A program made the position numbers and the translations under genes. From the NCBI GenBank assembly GCA_030445275.1, contig JAUCSE010000093.1:57289-121288 (forward strand): 64,000 nucleotides of DNA, given 5' to 3'. The notes under the pieces were generated by a model, which did not search any database, was not told the DNA's origin, and saw only the letters and a program-made list of their open reading frames with translations. The stretch comes from Mucilaginibacter sp. Its GTDB lineage: Bacteria; Bacteroidota; Bacteroidia; Sphingobacteriales; Sphingobacteriaceae. Numbering within the stretch: position 1 is the first letter of the stretch; the number at the start of each line of letters is the position of its first letter. Below are positions 43,697-51,768 of this stretch, in pieces.

Positions 43697-44494
43697 ATGA
43701 CTGAAGAAGATAAAAAAAACCTAATCCTGAACTACCAAAACAAGAAGGCATCAGGTATGCTATCCTCTAATCTGATCAATCCAAGCCCCGGGAGACTGCG
43801 AGCCGAATGCCTGATCGTTTATGGGGAAAAAGGTACGCCTCGGGATGACGATACGCTCCGCTTGTTTTTTGAAACAAAAAGCGCGGAAGACGGCTACAAC
43901 ACGATCATAGCCAATGTGGACATTGATAAATTCAGGCCGCTGGTCTACCTTTTGAATGGCAGAAATAAAAACCCCCATGTCAAGCAATTTCAGCTGTTGG
44001 CTTGGCTGATCGGTTTTGAAACAGGGACTGATAACCTTTCCAGCGAAGAAAACCCGCCGAAGAAAAAGCAAATCGAAAAATTACGGCAAAAAATAACCGC
44101 CAAGCCGAAAATGGTCAGGAAAACTATTATTTCCTTAATCATCTTCAGCTTTGCGGGCATCGGGACTTTCCTGTTATTGAATAACGGAAATACGGAATGC
44201 ATGTACTGGACCGGCGACCATTACCAAGCCATTTCCTGTAACCAAAAAATAAGTGGTACCACTATATATGCCTTGGATACCCTCCAACTGAACCATTTCA
44301 AAAGGATTACCACACCCGACACCATTAAATCTTTGAGAGGTATCTGGTATTCGAAAATAGATAATGTGGTAGAATTCTATACCGCAGATGGCTTTCATCC
44401 AGTGCACACGGCAAGAAAACTAAAACCCCTGACCGATGGCATACGGGAAAAATATATCCTTAATAAAAACCCCTTACCTGCTGGAAATAACTAG
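43697..44494 (+). CDS. Family X single-pass membrane protein (paralogue 2)
   Basis: A 265-residue paralogue of the protein at 24.4-25.3 kb. Residue-level matches cover all three parts: the N-terminal helical domain (YQNKKASGMLSSNLINPSPG, DDDTLRLFFETKS, VYLLNGRN, LLAWLIGFE), one membrane helix near 140-160 (TIISLIIFSFAGIGTFLLL), and a C-terminal beta-rich domain (MYWTGDHYQAISCN, GIWYSKIDNVVEFY, DGFHPVH, LKPLTDG). Its C-terminal coding end is duplicated at 49.3-49.6 kb. Function unknown. It is divergent from the kinase pair. Confidence 0.78.
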   Translation: MTEEDKKNLILNYQNKKASGMLSSNLINPSPGRLRAECLIVYGEKGTPRDDDTLRLFFETKSAEDGYNTIIANVDIDKFRPLVYLLNGRNKNPHVKQFQLLAWLIGFETGTDNLSSEENPPKKKQIEKLRQKITAKPKMVRKTIISLIIFSFAGIGTFLLLNNGNTECMYWTGDHYQAISCNQKISGTTIYALDTLQLNHFKRITTPDTIKSLRGIWYSKIDNVVEFYTADGFHPVHTARKLKPLTDGIREKYILNKNPLPAGNN

Positions 44495-44872
44495 CCTTTA
44501 ACTTTTGCGCCAGGGTAAATAATACCGACGCGCTGATTCTATTTTTGAAAAGTATATTGTCATAGGAGAATTGGTAATCTCCCAATAACCGGATCACAGA
44601 ATCACTTACCCTAATCGTTGGCGGTTTATAGAACAATCGGAATAATATCGCTTCTGGCTATGCTCCTGCAACAGTAGCGACAGTATTCCAACGAAATCAC
44701 TCTTGAAGAAATTAACGACCTTACCAAGTACTTACAGCCGTAACTGCTAAAAAAACAAAGCCCTCAACTTTCGCTGAAGGCTTTGTAATCCGTCTGGGAT
44801 TTAGCACTAGATAAGCTGCCCTCTAGGGCATAAACGCCCAAAAGCTTCTTGAGCCCTGCCCGAAACTTGATG
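44262..44872 (+). repeat. Duplicated block, left copy
   Basis: From within the family X gene to about 44872 this block is similar, although diverged, to 49328-49950. Shared features are the gene end, the AACCGGATCACAG word, a CAAAGCC...GGCTTTG hairpin with an A-run before it, and TCCGTCTGGGATTTAGCAC. The two copies are direct repeats about 5 kb apart. Confidence 0.75.
44749..44807 (-). other. Hairpin plus tRNA-3'-end-like remnant, left copy
   Basis: On the minus strand, GTGCTAAATCCCAGACGG resembles the 3' half of a tRNA T-arm and acceptor, but with a damaged T-loop. It is followed by a terminator-like hairpin (CAAAGCC/GGCTTTG) and a T-run. No complete cloverleaf is present. It could be an old integration-site scar; the second copy is at 49.83 kb. 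Confidence 0.35.
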
Positions 44873-45086
44873 TAGAGTATTTATATCCCAAAAAACATAA
44901 CCGATATTATTGACGCTGGTGGCTGTCGCACCATACCCAAAGGAATCTAAAATGCGCTTTTTCTTTATCCAACTATTGATCGCAGGATCATATTCATATA
45001 CGTAGGCTGATATACCTTCTACCGCATCATAAACACCGCCACCAATATAGCCCTTACCGTTTAATATAAATCGTGATGCCCCCTTG
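44807..45086 (-). pseudogene. Fragment of a Kelch-repeat protein
   Basis: A minus-strand frame without its start reads FILNGKGYIGGGVYD and YVYEYDPAINSWIKKKRI, a Kelch-type blade, followed by SFGYGATATSVNNIGYVF, and stops at 44807. The remainder of the propeller is missing. A leftover of a beta-propeller gene. Confidence 0.6.
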
Positions 45087-45100
45087 TTACCTGAAGGGAT

Positions 45101-45426
45101 CTATCTGAGCCTGATCTTCTTGATAAGCCCGTCATTGATTCCTATGGCACATCTGCTGGCATGATCTAATTGAATGCTATTGATCCCGCTCACGAGGACA
45201 TCGGGTATTGGTCGTACATCAATTATCTTCTCTTTCCCATTTTTTAGTTATATGATATCTTTCTGATCACCGAATAGCCGGCAATATTCCGGAGATAACG
45301 GGAAATAGAACTGGGAGTGCCTGTAAACTTGAAATTATAGGAGCTTTTCTCATCCAGGCTATAACCGGGATTGTTGTTGGTCATTATTTCCTTTTTGAGT
45401 CCAGCTAATACTAGCTGTCCGCTCAA
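45101..45426 (-). pseudogene. Coding remnants downstream of the bestrophin gene
   Basis: Two minus-strand pieces in different frames, 45426-45244 (SGQLVLAGLKKEIMTNN, TTG start) and about 45240-45101 (IIDVRPIPDVLVSGINSI), look like one exported protein of roughly 105 residues broken by a frameshift. No family recognised. Confidence 0.35.
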
Positions 45427-46346
45427 TTTAACGTATAGCCATGATTCGTATTAATGGGGGATTCCGGCACTGGCTGTCCTGATATTTCCAAAAGGGTCGT
45501 TTCTATCATGAAGGTCATCGCATTCAACGCCAGGTCGTTTGATTCCAGGCCAAAGGGCTCTTCTATTTCATCTGCAATGGCTTCCAGCGCTACAAAAGTA
45601 TAAGCGATGAAAGTAACGATGAGCGGCGTAAACCAGCCAAGGCTGTCTACAAAACCAAAAGGAAGTAAAAAGCAATAAACATAAACCGTACGGTGCAACA
45701 GCACTCGGTAAGTATACGGGATCGGTGTGGAAGCGACCCTTTCGCATCCGCCGATAATATCCGATAATTTGCCCAGGTTGTCATCGAAAGCCACCTGAAT
45801 AATGGAATCCATTCTGTTTTCATCCCTTGATTCCTTGATCCAAAGTCCCATTTCCTTCATTAACATCACGGGTTTGAAAATTGCTCCACTGATCTTGGTA
45901 ACCAATGCCTCAGGCAGCCTTTTTCGTAGGTCTTCCAGCGCGTCAGTTTGTCTCAGTTGATGTTTAAGCGCATAAACGAAGCTGATCAGGTAGTTGATAA
46001 ATAATGTGGTTTCTTTACTATCAGGAGGATAGCCACTTAATACAATCGCCTGCCGCGCTAATGAACGGGTATCATTCAATAAAGCCCCCCAAAGTTTTCT
46101 TGCTTCCCAGAACCTGTCGTAACTGGCATTGTTTCTGAAGCCGAGAAAAAGCGCCAGCGCAATACCAAATAAGGTAAAAGGTGCCGGATTAAGTGGAATC
46201 TTAAAATGGAATACGGTTCCCTTTAAAAACACGATGCTAACCGAAAGTATGAAAAGAAGGATCAGTCGCGGTAAAATCTTGGGCAATACTGATCCATCCC
46301 ATATAAACAACATTCTAAACCAATTTTCATTCTTTCTGACAATCAT
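45423..46346 (-). CDS. Bestrophin-family membrane channel
   Basis: A 307-residue protein with the bacterial bestrophin plan: four membrane helices and the signature LGFRNNASYDRFWEARKLWG near residues 67-86. The length fits the bacterial family (about 300). Members form pentameric anion or cation channels in the inner membrane. The start at 46346 gives the typical VRKNENWFRMLFIWDGSVL opening. It is single-gene and unrelated to the neighbours as far as can be seen. Confidence 0.92.
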   Translation of the reverse strand: MIVRKNENWFRMLFIWDGSVLPKILPRLILLFILSVSIVFLKGTVFHFKIPLNPAPFTLFGIALALFLGFRNNASYDRFWEARKLWGALLNDTRSLARQAIVLSGYPPDSKETTLFINYLISFVYALKHQLRQTDALEDLRKRLPEALVTKISGAIFKPVMLMKEMGLWIKESRDENRMDSIIQVAFDDNLGKLSDIIGGCERVASTPIPYTYRVLLHRTVYVYCFLLPFGFVDSLGWFTPLIVTFIAYTFVALEAIADEIEEPFGLESNDLALNAMTFMIETTLLEISGQPVPESPINTNHGYTLN

Positions 46347-46550
46347 ATAAAATCATTTACCAATTTACATATATATCAAATTTGCTAGAGTTTTTCTATG
46401 GGTTAATATATTTAATCTGTTATTATGTGTTGTGAGCTTTTTTGAAAATTGGGCTTATTATTCTATTGTATTGAAAATCAGTTTATTGTTTGATTTTATA
46501 ACTTTAAAGAATTATATATTAGAACCATATTACACCTAAACAATTTTCAC

Positions 46551-46706
46551 GTGAAAGCACTCAAAATCTTACTTCTGGTCTTCGCCATTCTCATTGCACA
46601 TAAATCATACTCCCAATCTGTTGACGAGATTTTACGAAATGCAAAAGTCCTGCGGCAGGACGACAAAATCTTTATTGAACCTGAAAAGTGGCTTTTTAAG
46701 CCTTAA
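46551..46706 (+). pseudogene. Truncated exported protein
   Basis: From GTG at 46551, 51 codons encode a signal peptide (ALKILLLVFAILIAHKSYSQ) and DEILRNAKVLRQDDKIFIEP, then stop. It looks like the N-terminus of a larger exported protein cut by the insertion that brought in the polymerase fragment just after it. Confidence 0.4.
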
Positions 46707-46802
46707 AACACTGGATAAAAGGCGGTATTGGGATGAGGACGATGGTGGCGGGCACATTCATGGGGGATTTCACGATATACCGTACGCAAAATGCGTACGG
46801 TA

Positions 46803-47062
46803 TATCTTTCTCCAATTTTTATACTGCCTTGACATCAGGATTCAAGGAGCCGATCATTATCGGCGTTTTGGTATTAGGCATCTTTTATATCCGGTCTATA
46901 AAAGATGGTGTTGATTATTTTTACACCAATTTTATTGGGCTTGTTTTTCCTGCTCCCTACCTATGCACGCGTATTCAGGGAAAATGCCTGGACAGGCAAC
47001 ACTTCCCCGCAAGATGCAACTCAACTGGCACTCCACGCAATCATTGCCCGGGACGATCGCCA
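46803..47062 (+). pseudogene. Fragment of the Wzy-like polymerase gene
   Basis: Strongly similar at the DNA level to 15811-16073 of the intact polymerase gene (for example TCAGGATTCAAGGAGCCGAT shared exactly). Single-base deletions in poly-T and poly-A runs and substitutions shift the frame several times. Only this middle portion is present. Confidence 0.85.
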
Positions 47063-47247
47063 AATATCAGTTATTCAAAGAATGAAAGCAAATCACAACC
47101 AGGTGATGATCGATTGTTCATCGTTGGATATTCAATTGAAGAAGGAAGTTGAGGTGAAGTAAGTTTTTTTTACGAGCTTTTAACGGTGAGTTTATTAAAC
47201 AGTTTAATCAGGTTATTTATAGCTTTAAAAATTATTGGCTATAACCA

Positions 47248-48171
47248 TTAAAAAGGCTTATTTATATCATTTGGGTCATAAGCTGAATTATAGGTAACGT
47301 TAAAACCGCTGCTGCCTCCAGAATTGGTAAATACGTTCCCGGTTAAAGTAGTTATGGTATTGCGCTGCAACATTATATTAGGAATAGTTTTCATATAAAG
47401 AGTTGTACTGTTGATATCCTTAACTTTTATAACTATCGTTACCGGAGAAGCAGTATTTAATAACGGGGATAGTGGCCCAAGAACATGGTTGGTAGTTCCG
47501 ATTAAATTAGCAGTTACAGGAAGATAAACGCTGGGGTTGTAGGTAGAATTAAGAACCACGGATGAGGTATTATCCAAATAAGAATAATATGAATGTAAAT
47601 TAGATATGTCTAAAGTTATATTATTTACTCCTGCAGGAATAGCGTCCTTAATAATTACTTGTAATTTTGAAGTTAATCGTTGCAGTGTAACATCCTGTTG
47701 TAAAGGTTGGGTTCCAACCACAAGGCTTATCTTTTGATAATATGTATCTTGAAACCCTTGGCTGTCAGTAGAACCCGGAGGTGTGTAATGAAAAGTTGCA
47801 CCATCGTCTACAAACTGATCTGTGTCGGTTATCCCTAAAAAAACCACGGTGTAATTGCCCGATGTCAGGCTGTCTTTAACAGTTCCAAAATTAGGTTGTC
47901 CTTTGAGTATCTTTACAGTTTTTTTTAGCGCGTTATTAGAATCGTATATTTTGTAAAGCAACGCTAAAACATTACTCTGATCAGGAGTTACAACGGCGTT
48001 TACTTTAGTTTTTGCACGCTGATCTATAGCTACATTTTGTTGCGTAAAGTTGCTTATGTTAAAAGTAACCGGATATAATTTACCGGCAGGGTTTGTTTTT
48101 GTATGGTTGTCTTTTTTGCATGATAATATTACAATGCTCAATAAGGCGAAGCAGACTAAAGCTTTTTTCAT
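47248..48171 (-). CDS. FimB/Mfa2-like lipoprotein (fimbrillin-type), paralogue 1
   Basis: A 307-residue lipoprotein (ALLSIVILSCKKD). The mature protein is beta-rich with a transthyretin-like layout: YPVTFNISNFTQQNVAI, LTSGNYTVVFLGI, LTSKLQVIIKDAIPAGVNNI. This matches the FimB/Mfa2 group that anchors or caps fimbriae in Bacteroidota. Seventeen bases from the related gene upstream, which it follows in transcription, so probably one operon. Confidence 0.75.
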   Translation of the reverse strand: MKKALVCFALLSIVILSCKKDNHTKTNPAGKLYPVTFNISNFTQQNVAIDQRAKTKVNAVVTPDQSNVLALLYKIYDSNNALKKTVKILKGQPNFGTVKDSLTSGNYTVVFLGITDTDQFVDDGATFHYTPPGSTDSQGFQDTYYQKISLVVGTQPLQQDVTLQRLTSKLQVIIKDAIPAGVNNITLDISNLHSYYSYLDNTSSVVLNSTYNPSVYLPVTANLIGTTNHVLGPLSPLLNTASPVTIVIKVKDINSTTLYMKTIPNIMLQRNTITTLTGNVFTNSGGSSGFNVTYNSAYDPNDINKPF

Positions 48172-48187
48172 TTGGATAGGTTTAAAA

Positions 48188-49105
48188 TTAAAATTGAATT
48201 GTATTGGTATTCCAATCCTGATTAACCATAATTGTAAATTCAGCGTTTCCGGGTGTAAACAGAAAGCCAGAGAGTATGGTTTTTGTATTTGTTTTGCACA
48301 CTACATTTTTAACTGTTTTTGTACCAAGAGGGCCGTTTGGGTTGCTGCCGTAATAGCTTATATTTACGTTAAACGGTTTTACATTGTTTAGCGTGTACAT
48401 GGTTATGGTGTAATTTGTTTTACCTATATCGGCAGCGCTGACAACCTGAGTATTAACACTTGTACCCTGTTTAACGGTTGAGCCGCCTGAACCCAGATCA
48501 AAAGTGTCTACAAAAGTTACAAGTATTTTTGTGGTGCCGGCAGGTATGGCATCTTTAATAACCAAATCTAACCGCGATGTAGCCCGGTCTAAACTCACAT
48601 TGGTACTAACACCAGCTGAAGTAACTGTAATAGGTATACTTTTCAGGAAAGTATCGTCCCACTTATACTCTGGATGCGGGTCGTTTATGAATCCGGTAAA
48701 ATAGGAAAAAAAGTATTCGGTATAAAAGTTTCTAAGTATCAACGCTGAAGATCCGCCACCAAATGTAACCATATAGTTACCCGCTGGTACATTATCAGTA
48801 ACTGAACCAAAGTTCGCGTCACCTTTTTTTGAAGTTTTTGAATTAAGCAACCGATGGCTTGCGTCGGCAGTATAAAGCAGATAATACAACTTTTCCACAG
48901 GAATGGTATCAGTTGCCTGCGTAGTAAGTGCTGTCGTTTTTGCTTTACTTACACCACTAATAGGTATATCAGTTTGTGAAAATCCGGATACATTAAAATT
49001 TATTGGATATAATTTAGCATCGTGTGTATCATCTGCTTTATTGTCTTTTTTGCAGGAAAATATCAGGAGCATGCAAATACAGCAAAGTAAACTTGTATTT
49101 TTCAT
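48188..49105 (-). CDS. FimB/Mfa2-like lipoprotein (fimbrillin-type), paralogue 2
   Basis: A 305-residue lipoprotein (CMLLIFSCKKD), clearly paralogous to the next gene: shared LYPINFNVSGFSQTDIPI, VPAGNYMVTFGG, TSRLDLVIKDAIPAGTTKI. This gene comes first in transcription. Tandem copies suggest components of a surface fibre. No protease-processing site or major fimbrillin is evident. Confidence 0.75.
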   Translation of the reverse strand: MKNTSLLCCICMLLIFSCKKDNKADDTHDAKLYPINFNVSGFSQTDIPISGVSKAKTTALTTQATDTIPVEKLYYLLYTADASHRLLNSKTSKKGDANFGSVTDNVPAGNYMVTFGGGSSALILRNFYTEYFFSYFTGFINDPHPEYKWDDTFLKSIPITVTSAGVSTNVSLDRATSRLDLVIKDAIPAGTTKILVTFVDTFDLGSGGSTVKQGTSVNTQVVSAADIGKTNYTITMYTLNNVKPFNVNISYYGSNPNGPLGTKTVKNVVCKTNTKTILSGFLFTPGNAEFTIMVNQDWNTNTIQF

Positions 49106-49327
49106 AGGTTTAAATTATATACTAAAAATAGAAATTTTTATCAATACTTTAATAATAGTTGATAAAATTACGTCCTCTCCGGGGCTCTCGCAGATTTAAG
49201 TTAACCCATTCCTTGTGATCAGACCTGTTGGTATCGTTACATGGGTATGGGTAACAATTGACTTTTCGGTTATATAGGTCTGTTGTTTTCCCCGTAATTT
49301 CACAATAATAGGTTTCGTTTAGTCAGT

Positions 49328-49556
49328 ATATGTCCTCGATACCCTCCAGCTGAACCATTTCAAAAGGATTACCACAACCGACACCATCAAATCCATTAGA
49401 GGCATATGGTATTCGAAAATAGACAATGTGGTAGAATTTTATACCGCGGATGGCTTTCATCCGGTACACCAGGAAAGGAAGCTAAAACCGCTGACCCATC
49501 GTATACTGGAAACGTACATCCTTAATAAAAAACAGGTATCTGCCGGAAATAACTAA
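49328..49556 (+). pseudogene. C-terminal fragment of family X gene 2
   Basis: An open frame of about 75 codons to TAA at 49554-49556 encodes DTLQLNHFKRITTTDTIKSI, GIWYSKIDNVVEFYTADGFH and then RKLKPLTHRILETYILNK. It is nearly identical to the end of the gene at 43.7-44.5 kb. Nothing upstream (49106-49327) supplies the N-terminus. Confidence 0.85.
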
Positions 49557-49950
49557 GCCTTAGCTTTTATACCACAGCAAACCGTACCTGCGCGCCTATT
49601 TCATTTTTGAAGAGTGTAATGCCATAGGAGAGCTGGTTATCTCTCCCTTCGTCTCGCGATAACCGGATCACAGCATCGCTCATCCTAATTCTTAAGCGGT
49701 TTATAAAACAATCGGAATAATAACAAAATGTAGAAGCTCCAGGTTATGCTCCGACAACTGTAGCTATTAGTATTCAAGTAAAATCAATCCTGAAGAATTA
49801 ACGATATCACCAAATACTTACATAGCTTCAAAAAACAAAGCCCTCAACTTTCGCTGAAGGTTTTGTAGTCCGTCTGGGATTTAGCACGAAGCAAGCTCCT
49901 GTTTAGGGTATAAAATGGCACAAAGTTTTTAGAACCCTGCCCGACAATAC
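49328..49950 (+). repeat. Duplicated block, right copy
   Basis: The right partner of the block at 44262-44872. It holds the C-terminal coding end of a family X gene (49328-49556, see separate entry), the following non-coding part, and the hairpin/tRNA-like remnant at 49830-49887. Confidence 0.75.
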
Positions 49951-50029
49951 CCTCCAACATCTGATAAAAGAAAAAACAAGACTTCTCCAACTAAAATTAA
50001 TAGGAATAGAAGTAGACGAAATGTCGTTC
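49557..50029. other. Non-coding interval with duplicated hairpin
   Basis: 470 bp without a gene. Most of it is the non-coding part of the duplicated block, including a CAAAGCC/GGTTTTG-like hairpin (stem weakened by one change) and the tRNA-3'-like remnant at 49830-49887. Confidence 0.6.
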
Positions 50030-51020
50030 TTACTTATCCAAATTATAGGTAAAATTCAGCAAGCCAAAAACATTTCCGTCCTTCGGATCGTATTTCAGAT
50101 CGAGCTTTACCCATGGAGTTGATGGAAGCCGAGCACGGAAATAGGCATCAAAATATATCCTTTTGCGGTCAGTATCTTTAATATAACCATTGGTTGCCCA
50201 GTCGCCTTCCGCGGCGACGTTTAGTTCCATAATAGATAGTTTTTTCTGAACTGCAAGCACCTGGTTATAGCCGGCCTGAAAAGCAATGATATTACGTTGA
50301 AAATTCCGGACTTTGCCCGTAGGGTCATTACCTGAAAGCGTATCGGTTAGTGAAGTTTTAAACTGCCCGATTTTATCGGACCTCAATTTACCAAATCCTT
50401 GCAGAAAGGTAAGGCCACCAACATGGCTGCTGAGAACTGTACCAATGCCATGCGTATAGAGGTAACCAAATGTCAGCAAGGGTTGACGACCGACATATTT
50501 GAGCAACTGACTATAGTCCGCAATTACCTTGTTATTAGCCTCAACCAGGTTATTAGCTTTCAACTGTCCGTTAAGGACAGCATTACTCTTGACTTGCGCG
50601 TCGAGGAAATCAACAATGGATTTTTTGAGGGCTGGCGTGATAAAACTGGCAAAGGCCAGTTCTTTTTTACCAGATGTTCTGATATTATCGTTAATAGGAT
50701 TATTGATTGACTTCCTCGCTTCCAGATCCGCGACCTGATTGATTAAGCCCAGCATTTCAGAACTCAATTCGCCTGCCCTTAAATGTTTCGCCATATCCAT
50801 ATTCAGCTGATCCTGCAATAATTTGACTGCGTCTTCATCTATTTTAATTTCCTGCAGCATGCCGGGAATAGCTGAATTCAATTTCTCCTTCAAATCAGTG
50901 ACGGATACGCCACCATGTTGCAAAGGGGTACACACCGCTACAAATTTGGGAACAAGGATCAATGAAACCTGCGGATAATAGGTTTCCGTGGTATTGTTCA
51001 GTATAATCCCTTCTTCTGTG
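50030..51020 (-). pseudogene. 5'-truncated hypothetical gene fused in frame to antisense imuA
   Basis: The frame runs open to 51340, but residues before about 110 are antisense to an imuA fragment and show no protein character. The genuine part begins near 51015 (TETYYPQVSLILVPKFVAVC) and encodes about 325 residues with LNMDMAKHLRAGELSSEMLG and YVGRQPLLTFGYLYTHG, ending with YFRARLPSTPWVKLDLKYDP and LNFTYNLDK. The aromatic ending suggests an outer-membrane beta barrel, but the middle is helical. The original N-terminus and signal are lost. Confidence 0.6.
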
Positions 51021-51491
51021 AATGCATCAGGAAACCGCCTTTCCGAATAGTGTTTTCCCCATAGGCGCAGTGCATGAAATGGTATGTGACAATACGGAAC
51101 AGGCGGCGGTTTTGTAACCGGCTTACTATCCGTACTGATGCAGAATGGCGGCGTCTGTCTATGGATCGGGCTTTCCGAAAATTTGTTCCCGATGGCCTTG
51201 AAGGCATTTGATGTCGAGCCGGACCGGGTGATCCTCATCAATCTGATCAAGGATAAGGATGTACTATGGGTCATGGAGGAAGCGCTAAAATGCGCGGGAC
51301 TGGCAGCCGTCGTTGGCGAACTGCGGGAACTTAATTTCAAGCAATCCCGTCGTTTGCAGCTAGCCGTGAAGCAAAGCCATGTAACCGGCTTTGTGCTGCG
51401 TAATCATTCGGATAAAATGGGTTCAACAGCCTGTGCCGCCCGGTGGAGAACAAAGTATAATGTGCTTAGCTGGAAAAATATTTCAGAATGA
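51020..51491 (+). pseudogene. Truncated, frameshifted imuA-like gene
   Basis: The intact-looking end (from about 51092) has SVLMQNGGVCLWIGLSENLF, PMALKAFDVEPDRVILINLI, KDVLWVMEEALKC, VVGELRELNF and SRRLQLAVKQSHVTGFVLR, which match ImuA, the RecA-like accessory of the ImuB/DnaE2 mutasome. The preceding part (FPNSVFPIGAVHEMVCDNTE) is in another frame, so there is a frameshift near 51090. The first third of the gene is missing and no imuB or dnaE2 follows. Confidence 0.8.
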
Positions 51492-51710
51492 TGGTCATTT
51501 TAATTAAGCTTTAAATAACACCATGCACGTTGCAATATCTGGACAAATCATGTTTTATTGACTCCTCTTTTGATATACTGGTGACCGTGCTAACCCAACA
51601 ATATGGTACATCCGAATATTCCAACATTGTTTTTGGCACCATACGTGATGCGGCTATCAGCTGACGACTCGGCGGCGCCTCATCGTTATACTATAATACT
51701 TCGGATAGCC

Positions 51711-51764
51711 ATACTCAGTCACAACTCGGTTTTGAAATACACTTGTGGCTGAGTATGTTTTTTT
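51711..51764 (+). terminator. Rho-independent terminator
   Basis: A 14-bp stem with one mismatch: ATACTCAGTCACAA (51711-51724) and TTGTGGCTGAGTAT (51743-51756), followed by G and seven T (51758-51764). It ends plus-strand transcription before the convergent Fic gene. Confidence 0.85.
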
Positions 51765-51768
51765 ACCC

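Noticed and set aside
44749-44807. A functional tRNA gene
   Set aside because: Only a 3'-half resemblance; the T-loop is damaged and no D-arm or anticodon arm can be drawn.
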